64,000 nt of DNA, taken from NCBI RefSeq assembly GCF_003583405.1, contig NZ_QXEC01000004.1, forward strand, positions 186,001 through 250,000. The letters are read 5' to 3'. The stretch comes from Micromonospora radicis (lineage in GTDB: Bacteria; Actinomycetota; Actinomycetes; Mycobacteriales; Micromonosporaceae). Of the stretch, positions 51,932 to 60,102 are shown piece after piece. The position numbers and the translations under genes were made by a program. Numbering within the stretch: the first letter of the stretch is position 1; the number at the start of each line of letters is the position of its first letter. The notes beneath the pieces were generated by a model. That model was not told where the DNA came from. It made no database searches and saw only the letters and a program-made list of their open reading frames with translations.

Positions 51932-52789
51932 GTGTCGATCGGTGATCGGGAACTGGCCATCCGCGCGGCACGGGCCGGGGCGGCGGTGGTCCGCGCCGAG
52001 TACGGCGCGCCGCTGACGCGACTACCCAAGTCCGCGACGGACTTCGCCACCTCGGTCGACATCTCCGCCGAGCGGGCCGTTGTCGACCTGCTGCGCGCGG
52101 CCCGCCCGGACGACTTGGTGCTCGCCGAGGAGAGCGGCCGGACGGGCACCGCCGGCAACGACCGCACCTGGCTGGTCGACCCGCTCTGCGGGACCGTGAA
52201 CTACGCCGCGCGGACCATGCTGGTCGCGGTGAACGTGGCGCTGCGCGGCGCCGGGCGCGTCACGGTCGCCGCCGCCGCGGACCCGTTCACCGACGAGGTC
52301 TTCTGGACCGACGGCGCGGGCGGACAGCTGCGCCGTGGCGGGGTGGACGAGCCACTCGTCCCGTCCGCCGGCTCCCGGTTGGTCGACGTCAACCTCGATC
52401 CACCGTTCCCCAACGGACGGGACTTCCGCGCCGTCCGGCTGCTCGCCGAACCGGGATTCGTCGAGCGCTTCCACCCCCGGGTCGTCTCCACCAGCCTGGC
52501 GCTCGTCTGGGTGGCCGCCGGCCGGCGCGCCGGCTACGTCACCGACGGCCACCCGCGCGACAACGTCCACTTCGCGGCCGGCGTCGCCATCTGCCAGGCG
52601 GCCGGCTGCATGGTGACCGGCATCGACGGGCGGCCGCCGTACGCCGGTGCCGGTGGGCTCGTGGTGGCCGCCGACCCGCCGACACACGCGCAGCTGCTGG
52701 CCCTGGTCAGGAATCAGCGCCGGGACCGCCGCCGGCCCGGTCAGAAGTCGTCGTCGAAGCTCACCGAGCCGGTCACCCCGACCTGGTAG
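51932..52789 (+). CDS. Inositol monophosphatase-fold protein with altered metal site
   Basis: A 285-aa FIG-superfamily protein. The LAEESG acid pair (66-67) and C-terminal RDNVHFAAG (equivalent of WDxAAG) are present. The central motif normally DP(L/I)DGTxNF reads DPLCGTVNYA: Cys86 replaces the second metal-binding Asp. Codon TGC is clear in the DNA. A subgroup of actinobacterial IMPase-like proteins may share this change, so it may have altered chemistry rather than be dead. GTG 51932 lies 6 nt after TACCCT (leaderless candidate). The 3' end overlaps nrdB by 49 bp on the other strand. Confidence 0.8.
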   Translation: MSIGDRELAIRAARAGAAVVRAEYGAPLTRLPKSATDFATSVDISAERAVVDLLRAARPDDLVLAEESGRTGTAGNDRTWLVDPLCGTVNYAARTMLVAVNVALRGAGRVTVAAAADPFTDEVFWTDGAGGQLRRGGVDEPLVPSAGSRLVDVNLDPPFPNGRDFRAVRLLAEPGFVERFHPRVVSTSLALVWVAAGRRAGYVTDGHPRDNVHFAAGVAICQAAGCMVTGIDGRPPYAGAGGLVVAADPPTHAQLLALVRNQRRDRRRPGQKSSSKLTEPVTPTW

Positions 52790-53787
52790 GCCGACACCCG
52801 CCGTTCGAAGAAGTTCGACAGTTCCTGCACGTCCTGCAACTCCATGAAGGCGAACGGGTTCTGCGCGCCGTACATCGGCTCGATGCCGAGCATGGCCAGC
52901 CGCCGGTCGGCCACGTGCCGCAGGTACTCCCGCATGTCGGCCAGCGGCAGTCCGGAGACGCCCTGTTCGAGCAGGTCGGCGGCGAACTGCACCTCACACT
53001 CCACCGCCTCGGCGAGCATGTCCCTGACCTGCTGCTCCAACTCGGCGTCGAACAGCTCCGGCTCCTCCGCGCGGACGGTGTCCACCACGTCGAAGGCGAA
53101 GGCCATGTGCATCGACTCGTCGCGGAAGACCCAGTTGGTGCCGGAGGCCAGCCCGTGCAGCACCCCCCGGGAACGCAGGAAGTAGACGTACGCGAAGGCG
53201 CCGTAGAAGAACAGGCCCTCGATGCAGGCGGCGAAGCAGATCAGGTTGAGCAGGAACGCCCGCCGGTCCGCCCGGGTCCGCAACTCGCGCAGCTCGAAGA
53301 TCGAGTCGATCCACTTGAAACAGAACTCGGCCTTGCGGGCGATCGACGGGATGTTCTCCACCGCCGCGAACGCCTCGAACCGTTTCCGCTCGTCCGGCAC
53401 GTAGGTGTCCAGCAGGTTCAGGTAGAACTGGACGTGCACCGCCTCCTCGAACAGCTGCCGGGACAGGTAGAGCCGGCCCTCCGGGGAGTTGACGTGCTGG
53501 TACAGGTTGAGCACCAGGTTGTTCGCCACGATGGTGTCGCCGGTGGCGAAGAACGCGACCAGCCGGGAGACCAGGTGCTGCTCCGCCGGGGAGAGCTTGG
53601 CCAGGTCGGCCAGGTCGGAGTGCAGGTCGACCTCCTCGACCGTCCAGGTGTTCTTGATCGCGTCCTTGAACCGGTCGAAGAACCGTGGGTAGCGCATCGG
53701 GCGCAGCGTCAGGTCCATGCCGGGGTCGAGCAGCATCTGCCGCTGACCGGTGCCGGCGTCGGTGGGGGATTCGGAGACGGTGGTCAT
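52741..53787 (-). CDS. nrdB: Ribonucleotide reductase beta subunit, class I
   Basis: A 348-aa R2 protein. Dimetal ligands and radical Tyr are seen at D84 (FATGDTIV), E115 and H118 with Y122 (EEAVHVQFY), plus EGLFFYGAF and the second ExxH in RDESMHMAF. It is thus an oxygen-dependent, tyrosyl-radical enzyme making dNTPs with NrdA. ATG 53787 overlaps the nrdA stop (ATGA). The C-terminus VSFDDDF is the kind of acidic tail used to dock on R1. No nrdS-like regulator follows, unlike the Streptomyces nrdABS operon. Confidence 0.93.
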   Translation of the reverse strand: MTTVSESPTDAGTGQRQMLLDPGMDLTLRPMRYPRFFDRFKDAIKNTWTVEEVDLHSDLADLAKLSPAEQHLVSRLVAFFATGDTIVANNLVLNLYQHVNSPEGRLYLSRQLFEEAVHVQFYLNLLDTYVPDERKRFEAFAAVENIPSIARKAEFCFKWIDSIFELRELRTRADRRAFLLNLICFAACIEGLFFYGAFAYVYFLRSRGVLHGLASGTNWVFRDESMHMAFAFDVVDTVRAEEPELFDAELEQQVRDMLAEAVECEVQFAADLLEQGVSGLPLADMREYLRHVADRRLAMLGIEPMYGAQNPFAFMELQDVQELSNFFERRVSAYQVGVTGSVSFDDDF

Positions 53788-56159
53788 TGGCAGGCCTCGC
53801 AGCTTTCGGGGTTCTCCAGGGAGCAGGCCAGGGCCTCGTCGTCGGCGACGGTGACGAGCGGGGTCACGGCCGGGGCGAGGGCGACGGTGGCCTGCTGGAT
53901 CCGGGTCGCCGGACGGGAACGCAGGTAGTAGGTGGTCTTGAGCCCGGACTTCCAGGCGTACCGGTACATCGAGGAGAGCTTGCCGATGGTCGGCGCGCTC
54001 AGGAACAGGTTCAGCGACTGCGACTGGTCGATGTAGGGGGCCCGGGCGGCGGCCAGGTCGATCAGGGCCCGCTGCGGCAGCTCCCACGCGGTACGGAACA
54101 GCTCCCGCACGTCGGCCGGCAGCTCGGTGATGCCCTGCACCGACCCCTCGGCCCGCTTGATCTGCTCCCGGATCGGCGCCGTCCACAGCCCACGCGCCTT
54201 CAGCTCGCCCACCAGGTACGTGTTGACCTGGAGGAACTCCCCGGACATCGTCTCGCGCTTGAACAGGTTGGACACCTGCGGCTCGATGCACTCGTAGCAG
54301 CCGGCGATCGAGGCGATGGTGGCGGTCGGCGCGATGGCGACCAGCAGCGAGTTGCGCAGCCCGTGCGTGGCGACCGCCGCCCGCAGGTCGGCCCACCGCC
54401 GCACCTGGGTCGGCTCGACACCCCACAGGTCGGGGTGCAGCCGGCCCTGCGCGGCCCGGGTCTCGGCGTACGCCGGGTGGGGGCCGAACCGTGCGGCGAG
54501 CCCGGCCGAGGTCTCCAACGCGGTCAGCAGGATCTCCTCCTGCACCCGGGTCGACAGCTCCCGGGCCTGCGCCGAGTCGAACGGCAGCCGCAGGGTGAAG
54601 AAGGCGTCCTGCAACCCCATCAGCCCGAGCCCGACCGGTCGCCACCGCGGGTTCGACGCCGCCGCCTGCTCGGCCGGGTAGTAGTTGATGTCGATCACCC
54701 GGTCCAGGAAGACCACGGCGGTGCGTACCGTCGCGCGCAGTTTCTCCCAGTCGACGCCGTCGGCGGTGACGTGCGCGCCCAGGTTCACCGAGCCCAGGTT
54801 GCAGACCGCGGTCTCGGCGTCGTTGTTGACCTCCAGGATCTCGGTGCACAGGTTCGACAGGTGGATCGTGTTGCCCGGCGCGCCGGTCTGGTTGGACAGC
54901 CGGTTGGCGGCGTCCTTGAACGTCATCCACCCGTTGCCGGTCTGCGCGAGGGTGCGCATCATCCGCCCGTACAGGTCCCGGGCCCTGACTGTCCGCACCG
55001 CCTTCTTCTCCGCCGCCCGGTACGCCTCGTCGAACGCCTCACCGAACAGGTCGGGCAGCTCGGGGGCGTCGGAGGGGTCGATCAGCGACCAGTCGCCGTC
55101 GGCCTCCACCCGGCGCATGAACTCGTCCGGGATCCAGTTGGCCAGGTTCAGGTTGTGCGTACGCCGGGACTCCTCGCCGGTGTTGTCCCGCAACTCCAGG
55201 AACTCCTCGACGTCCGGATGCCAGGGTTCCAGGTAGACGCAGGCCGCGCCCTTGCGCCGGCCGCCCTGGTTGACCGCGGCCACCCCGGCGTCGAGGGTCT
55301 TCAGGAACGGCACGATGCCGTTGGAGCGGCCGTTGGTGCCCCGGATCAACGCGCCCCGGCCGCGTACCCGCGACCACGAGATGCCGATCCCGCCGGAGAA
55401 CTTCGACAGCTTCGCGACCTGGTGGTAGCGCTCGTAGATCGAGTCGAGTTCGTCGCGGGGCGAGTCGACCAGGAAGCACGAGGACATCTGGGTGTGCCGG
55501 GTGCCGGAGTTGAACAGCGTCGGCGAACTCGGCAGGTACGCCAGGCTGGACATCAGCCGGTAGAAGCCGATCGCCTCGGCCGGTGTCCGCGACAGCCCGC
55601 ACGCCACCCGCAGCAACCAGTACTGCGGCGTCTCCACCACCAGCCGGGTCTGCGGATGCCGCAGCAGGTACCGGTCGGCGACGGTACGCAGCCCGAAGTA
55701 CTCGAACCGCAGGTCACCGTCCGGGTCGACGGCGTCGTCGAGCTTGCGGGCGTGGCGGGCCACGAACGCGGCGGTGTCGTCGCCGATCAACCCCAGCCCG
55801 TGCGCGTACCGGATGGACTGGCTGAAGCTCGCCACCTGCTGCCCACGGACCTCCTTGTCGACGTACGCGGCCAGCAGCCGGGCCGCCAGCTTCGAGTACT
55901 GCGGCTCGGTGCCGATCAGCTCCGCCGCCGTCTGGATCGACAGCTTGTCCAGCTCGGCGGTGGTGGCGCCGTCGTACAGGCCGCTGATCGTCTTGGTGGC
56001 CACCCGCAGCGGATCGACCTCGTCCAGGTCGGCGACCCAGCGCTCGACCGCCTTGACGATCTTGTTGACGTCGACCGGTTCGGTGTCACCGTCGCGCTTG
56101 CGGACCTGCATCACGTGCCGCCGCTGCTCCGGCGCCGCCTGCTCCTGCGTCACCGTCAT
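53784..56159 (-). CDS. nrdA: Ribonucleotide reductase alpha subunit, class Ia
   Basis: A 791-aa R1 protein. An N-terminal ATP-cone (VRKRDGDTEPVDVNKIVKAV) gives allosteric control. Catalytic elements are SSCFLVD, NTIHLSNLCTEI, AVCNLGSVNLG, the radical-relay tyrosines in KTTYYLRSRP and the C-terminal CEAC thiol pair. ATG 56159 follows GAGGAGGGCG. It reduces ribonucleoside diphosphates. Upstream lie a cobalamin riboswitch and two NrdR boxes, so it is the backup to a B12-dependent class II enzyme encoded elsewhere (known arrangement in Streptomyces). Confidence 0.95.
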   Translation of the reverse strand: MTVTQEQAAPEQRRHVMQVRKRDGDTEPVDVNKIVKAVERWVADLDEVDPLRVATKTISGLYDGATTAELDKLSIQTAAELIGTEPQYSKLAARLLAAYVDKEVRGQQVASFSQSIRYAHGLGLIGDDTAAFVARHARKLDDAVDPDGDLRFEYFGLRTVADRYLLRHPQTRLVVETPQYWLLRVACGLSRTPAEAIGFYRLMSSLAYLPSSPTLFNSGTRHTQMSSCFLVDSPRDELDSIYERYHQVAKLSKFSGGIGISWSRVRGRGALIRGTNGRSNGIVPFLKTLDAGVAAVNQGGRRKGAACVYLEPWHPDVEEFLELRDNTGEESRRTHNLNLANWIPDEFMRRVEADGDWSLIDPSDAPELPDLFGEAFDEAYRAAEKKAVRTVRARDLYGRMMRTLAQTGNGWMTFKDAANRLSNQTGAPGNTIHLSNLCTEILEVNNDAETAVCNLGSVNLGAHVTADGVDWEKLRATVRTAVVFLDRVIDINYYPAEQAAASNPRWRPVGLGLMGLQDAFFTLRLPFDSAQARELSTRVQEEILLTALETSAGLAARFGPHPAYAETRAAQGRLHPDLWGVEPTQVRRWADLRAAVATHGLRNSLLVAIAPTATIASIAGCYECIEPQVSNLFKRETMSGEFLQVNTYLVGELKARGLWTAPIREQIKRAEGSVQGITELPADVRELFRTAWELPQRALIDLAAARAPYIDQSQSLNLFLSAPTIGKLSSMYRYAWKSGLKTTYYLRSRPATRIQQATVALAPAVTPLVTVADDEALACSLENPESCEACQ

Positions 56160-56284
56160 GTTCGCCCTCCTCACGCCTGTCGCCGAGGTCGACGGGTGCG
56201 CGGAAGGACGCCGCCGGTCGTCCGACGGCCCGACGGCCGTGGCAGACCAACAGATGGCGTCGGCCGTCCCGCGCGGCCTTCGAC

Positions 56285-56307
56285 CGCCGCACGCGACGCG
56301 TGCGGCG
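56285..56307 (-). promoter_or_regulatory. Hairpin just 3' of the cobalamin riboswitch
   Basis: Arms CGCCGCACGC (56285-56294) and GCGTGCGGCG (56298-56307) pair perfectly around 3 bases. It overlaps the 3' edge of the aptamer (the GCCAGTG strand), a fitting place for a terminator or antiterminator switch. Confidence 0.65.
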
Positions 56308-56462
56308 CACTGGCAGGTCTTCGGACTCGTGGGCGTCGTGCTCGGCCTATTGGCCGTCGCTTCCCGGGTCGGTGGCCCAGTGCTTCGTTGACGGCGGTCG
56401 TTCCCACTCACCGCTGCGGGGCAGTCCCGGATTCACACCGGGTTCCCTGTTGCCACGGCCAC
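56305..56462 (-). ncRNA. Cobalamin (B12) riboswitch of nrdAB
   Basis: The minus-strand RNA contains the conserved order AACAGGGAA, GGTGTGAATCCGGGACTG, CCCCGCAGCGGTGAG, CACTGG, GGGAAGCGACGGCC and GAGTCCGAAGACCTGCCAG (the B12 box). This is the standard adenosylcobalamin aptamer. It lies 145 nt upstream of the nrdA start. Established in Streptomyces coelicolor: B12 represses nrdABS through such a leader. Confidence 0.92.
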
Positions 56463-56492
56463 CGTGGAGCGATGGCCGAACCAGCTGCGGGT

Positions 56493-56539
56493 AGCACCAT
56501 ATATGGGCGCGGCGGCGGGTGGGAAACACCAGATGGTGT
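56493..56539. promoter_or_regulatory. Two NrdR boxes
   Basis: Box 1 centres on CCATATATGG (56497-56506) and box 2 is ACACCAGATGGTGT (56526-56539). Their centres are 31 bp apart, three helical turns, as required by the NrdR repressor. They lie just upstream of the riboswitch, so the nrdAB promoter should be within or beside them. Confidence 0.82.
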
Positions 56540-56565
56540 GTCGGGCGTGTCGCATCCCACACCGG

Positions 56566-57180
56566 TCAGGGCAGCAGGTGCCAGCAGAGCGCGCCGAGCC
56601 AGGCCCAGCCGGCGACGATGTACCCCCGCTGGATCAGACCGGCCCGCGGCGAGTCGCGTTCCCAGGCCACGGAGAACCACAGCAGCAGGGCGACCAGTCC
56701 GGCCGCGGCGACCCCGGACAGCACCGCCCACGGCAGCACGTCCACGGTCAGCGCGGCGGCCAGTGCGGCGGCCGGGAGCGCCACGAACACCACCAGACCG
56801 GCCCAGTCGTGCAGCCGGTGGGGGCGGCTGAACGTCTCGGGTGTGCTGTCCGGCGTCCCCGGCGGATAGCCGCGCATCGGGTCCATCGGGAACACCCCGG
56901 ACGCCACCAGGGCCAGGCCGAACACCGTGACCGCCCCGGCCGGCCAGGCGCTGCCTGTGGTGGCCGCGACCCCGGGCCCGGCGGCGGTGACGAGCAGCCC
57001 GCTGACCAGGAAGTTCACGGTCTGTATCCAGCCGCGACGCCCGAGCGCCAGGGCGCTGACCGGGTGCCGTGTCGGGTCGTACCCCGGCCGGGTCAGCCCG
57101 TCGAGCAGGAACACGAGGACGAACAGGGCGGTGCCGGCGATGCCGGCGACCAGCGAGACCTGGATCGCGTCGGAGCCCAT
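56566..57180 (-). CDS. DUF998 family membrane protein
   Basis: A 204-aa integral membrane protein with about six helices (VSLVAGIAGTALFVLVFLLD, FLVSGLLVTAAGPGVAA, AVTVFGLALVASGVFPMDP). PGYDPTRHPVSALALG and FRGYPPGTP-like MRGYPPGTPD with PHRLHDWAG are hallmarks of the DUF998 family, found in actinomycetes and of unknown role. ATG 57180 gives the family length. It lies upstream of the NrdR boxes and its relation to nrdAB is only positional. Confidence 0.8.
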   Translation of the reverse strand: MGSDAIQVSLVAGIAGTALFVLVFLLDGLTRPGYDPTRHPVSALALGRRGWIQTVNFLVSGLLVTAAGPGVAATTGSAWPAGAVTVFGLALVASGVFPMDPMRGYPPGTPDSTPETFSRPHRLHDWAGLVVFVALPAAALAAALTVDVLPWAVLSGVAAAGLVALLLWFSVAWERDSPRAGLIQRGYIVAGWAWLGALCWHLLP

Positions 57181-57352
57181 CAGGTCACCGGTCGCCGGTC
57201 CCGGCGGCGGTCGCCCGCCCGGCCGGCCAGCTGCGAGCACGTCATGGCCGACACGGTAGCCAACCGGTGCTCGACGGCTGAGCGGCCGTACCGACACCAG
57301 TGGCGGGGGCGCTCTAGGCTTTGAACAACGTCGATCAACGGGGAGGAAGAGG

Positions 57353-58645
57353 ATGACGTTCCGAAGAGTCCTGTCGGTCGCGGTGGTGGCCGTCGTGCTG
57401 GCCGGGGCCGGCAGCGTGCCCGCCGCCGGTGCCGCCGCCGACTGCACCGTCGACCGGCCCGATCCGCGCCGCCTCGGCGCCGCGCTGACCGCGGACGGCG
57501 GCCCGGCGTACGCACAGTGGTTGGAGCGGGCGGACGTCCGGGCGGGCAACCTGGCCGTGCAGCTGGCCGGCCACTCGGCGTTCGGTGTCGACGACGGCAA
57601 ACAGCCGATCTCGACCCTGGTCCGCCGTGGCTACATCGGCAGCGCCGTCGACCACGAGACCCGCACGGTGGTGCTGGTGGTGACGCCGGAGTACCGGGGC
57701 CGGGCCGGTGAGCTGGCCCGGCGGGTACAGGCGGTGGCGCCGGTGAGCCGGTCCGCCGTCGACGTCGGCCTTCGCGCGGCCGTACGGGTCGGCTGCCACA
57801 GCGGCGAGCGGCTGGCGGCGGCCGACGAACTGCTGACCGCCCGCTCCTGGCACCCGGACGCGGCCAAGGCGTCCTTCGGCTACCACCTGGACCCGAACGA
57901 CTCCCGGCTGTACGTCTCGTTCGACCCCCGCTACCCGGCGGCGGCCGAGGCGGCCCGCCAGGCGTTGGGCGACGTCGCGGTGGTCACCCTCGCCGAGAGT
58001 GCCCGCACCGGGCGGCTCGACGACGGGCGGCCCCACTACGGCGGTGCCGGTGTCCGGGTCGGCTCCGGCACGATCAACTCCAACATCTGCACCACGGCGT
58101 TCACCGTCCGGCGCAACTCCGACGGCCGCCGCGGTGGCGTCAGCGCCGGACACTGCTTCGGCAACGGGCAGCGGATCTTCTCCTCCACCCACTTCTGGGG
58201 CGACTCCTGGGGGCGCAGCGACTACCCGGCGTTCGACCTGATCGGAGTCGCCTCGGCCGGCGAGACGTACGCCAACGTCATCCACGTCGACCCGTGCTGC
58301 CCGAGCACCCGTACGGTCACCGCCAAACGGTCCCCGGTGGTCGGTGACGGCATCTGCCTCAGCGGGATGGTCACCCGGGCGATCTGCGGGCTGACGGTCA
58401 CCAACCTCACCGGCCAACTGTGCGACCCGGCCGGCTGCACTCCCGGGCTGATGACCGCCCGGCGCAACAACGACGTGGTGGTGCGCGGCGGCGACTCCGG
58501 TGGTCCCGTGTACATCCGTACCGGCACCGCCAACGCCACCGCGGTGGGGTCGATCGTCGGCACCACCGACAGCGGCCGCAACGTGGTGGCCGAACGGATG
58601 CACGTCATCGAGAACCACCTGGGCGTCACCATCCTCACCTCCTGA
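57353..58645 (+). CDS. Secreted trypsin-like (S1-fold) serine protease
   Basis: A 430-aa exported protein. It has a signal peptide MTFRRVLSVAVVAVVLAGAG with AxA site, a pro-region of about 190 residues, and a protease domain with His in VSAGHCFG, Asp in YPAFDLIGV and Ser in RGGDSGGPVY. Six or more cysteines (INSNICTTAF, DPCCPST, AICGLT) suggest disulfides. The triad is complete. Unlike the protease at 25311 there is no lectin domain. Start ATG follows GGGGAGGAAGAGG. It probably degrades extracellular protein after autoprocessing. Confidence 0.85.
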   Translation: MTFRRVLSVAVVAVVLAGAGSVPAAGAAADCTVDRPDPRRLGAALTADGGPAYAQWLERADVRAGNLAVQLAGHSAFGVDDGKQPISTLVRRGYIGSAVDHETRTVVLVVTPEYRGRAGELARRVQAVAPVSRSAVDVGLRAAVRVGCHSGERLAAADELLTARSWHPDAAKASFGYHLDPNDSRLYVSFDPRYPAAAEAARQALGDVAVVTLAESARTGRLDDGRPHYGGAGVRVGSGTINSNICTTAFTVRRNSDGRRGGVSAGHCFGNGQRIFSSTHFWGDSWGRSDYPAFDLIGVASAGETYANVIHVDPCCPSTRTVTAKRSPVVGDGICLSGMVTRAICGLTVTNLTGQLCDPAGCTPGLMTARRNNDVVVRGGDSGGPVYIRTGTANATAVGSIVGTTDSGRNVVAERMHVIENHLGVTILTS

Positions 58646-58668
58646 CCCCGGACCAGCCTGTGGATCCT

Positions 58669-58705
58669 GGTACGGGACCGCCCCGACGAAGGGCCGTCTC
58701 GTACC
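58669..58705. terminator. Hairpin terminator after the protease gene
   Basis: Arms GGTACGGGACCGCCC (58669-58683) and GGGCCGTCTCGTACC (58691-58705) pair apart from two positions, with a 7-nt loop. The arm sequence is nearly the same as in the terminator at 40169-40204. Confidence 0.7.
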
Positions 58706-58788
58706 GGGATCTGCGGCGAATCGGGGGAACCGGAGGCGGGTGGGGGGCGTCGGATCGCAGAGCACCCCGCGAAGAGGGAGAATGCGAG

Positions 58789-59577
58789 ATGGCCGGGACA
58801 CGCGAGATGGCCGGGACGACAGCACGTCTGCGGGTCGCAGCGGTGGCGTTGCTCGCCACGGCCACAGTGGTGTCGGGCTGTGCGTCGGCCCAGCCGGCCC
58901 CGTCGGTGCCGGTCGGGGCGGCGCCGGAGCTGGTGTCCAGTGCGGGTTCGACCAGCACCGGGCCGGGCGCGGGGCAGGTCCGGGTTCCCGATCTGGTGTC
59001 CCGCGCTGCCCCCCTGGTGGACAAGGAGGCGCTCGCCGCCGGGCTGGTGCCGATCCTGGAGTATCGACCGGACGCCGAGCGCCCCTCCGGCACGGTGGTC
59101 GCCACCCGGCCGGTGGCCGGCAGTGTCGTGGCCGCCGGCAGCGTGCTGACCGTGGTCGTCGCCGGCCCGCCCGAACCCACCCTCGACGGCTACGTGGCGG
59201 CCAACCGGCACAGTTTCGTCGGCCTGACCACCGCCGCCGACGGTACGATCGTGCTTGCGCTGGGCGCCGGTACCGGGCGGGCACAGGCGTTGGCGGGCGC
59301 GGCGCCGTTCCTCGGCGACCGGGAAACCCGCGTCGTCGAGTGCGACACCACCTGGGCGGCGTTGCAGGAGATCGGCGTGGAACTGTCCCGCCGGGACTTC
59401 CTGCCGCCGGGTGACCAGCGGGCCGTCGCGATGCACGTCGACGCCGCCGCCTGCGGGCTGCGGCTGCGCGCCGAGTTCACCGACGCCGAGCTACGTACGC
59501 TGCGGGAGCGGTTCGGCCCCGAGGTCGTCGTCGAGCGGGGCCCGGTCGGCGGTCGACTGCCCGCCGGCCGCGGCTGA
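58789..59577 (+). CDS. PASTA-domain lipoprotein
   Basis: A 262-aa lipoprotein. The signal (RLRVAAVALLATATVV) ends in lipobox VVSGCAS. After a Ser/Gly linker there is one PASTA domain (VRVPDLVSRAAPLVDKEALA, then GTVVATRPVAGSVV and GSVLTVVVAG), a module that binds peptidoglycan stems or beta-lactams. The C-terminal ~110 residues are unassigned (ECDTTWAALQEIGVELSRRD, AAACGLRLRAEF). ATG 58789 follows AGAGGGAG; ATG 58807 is an alternative. The protein may be cut short by a frameshift near its end (see findings). Confidence 0.78.
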   Translation: MAGTREMAGTTARLRVAAVALLATATVVSGCASAQPAPSVPVGAAPELVSSAGSTSTGPGAGQVRVPDLVSRAAPLVDKEALAAGLVPILEYRPDAERPSGTVVATRPVAGSVVAAGSVLTVVVAGPPEPTLDGYVAANRHSFVGLTTAADGTIVLALGAGTGRAQALAGAAPFLGDRETRVVECDTTWAALQEIGVELSRRDFLPPGDQRAVAMHVDAAACGLRLRAEFTDAELRTLRERFGPEVVVERGPVGGRLPAGRG

Positions 59578-59692
59578 ACGGCGAGGTCCGGCTGGCGCCG
59601 GACGGGGTGCGCTTCCGCGACGGCTGGCAGCCGGCGGTGACCTGACCGAACCGCCGGCCGGGACGGCGTGCGTCGTCCCGGCCGGCGCTGCC

Positions 59693-59970
59693 TCACCGCC
59701 GCGGGTACGCCTCGATCCGGGCGAAGGCGTCGACCCAGACCTCCTGGGTGAAGAAGTCGCGCAGCTCCACGGCCGGGAATCCGGTCTGCACCACGGTGAC
59801 GAGGGTGCCGGCGCCGTCGGGTTCGAAGGTGACCTCGACCCGGGTGGTCATGGTCGAGCCGTCCGGGCTGCTGCCGACGGGCTCGGTGACCAGCCGGTGT
59901 GGTCGCTCGATGACCAGGAAGGTCTGCGTCTCGCGGAACAGGTGGTCGTGGTCGGGGCCGCACCCGGAGC
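59693..59970 (-). pseudogene. Truncated SRPBCC/AHSA1-domain gene remnant
   Basis: The minus strand, stop at 59693-59695, reads LFRETQTFLVIERPHRLVTE, then TMTTRVEVTFEPDGAGTLVT, VVQTGFPAVELRDFF and VWVDAFARIEAYPRR. This is the second half of an activator-of-Hsp90-ATPase/START-like small protein (about 150 aa complete). The first half is absent and no start codon in frame precedes the similarity; only an internal ATG at 59851 exists. It abuts the serine hydrolase promoter region, suggesting deletion of the 5' part. Confidence 0.65.
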
Positions 59971-60102
59971 CACCGGGCCGCGGCGGGGCGGCGAAACCAC
60001 GCCGCCGGCCCGATAGTGGGTGGTGCTCCCGGCGGCACAGCGCCGCCGTTCCGGCGAGAGTCGCCGGGCAGGGAGTGCCGTCCTGCCGACGAGAGGGGTC
60101 AG

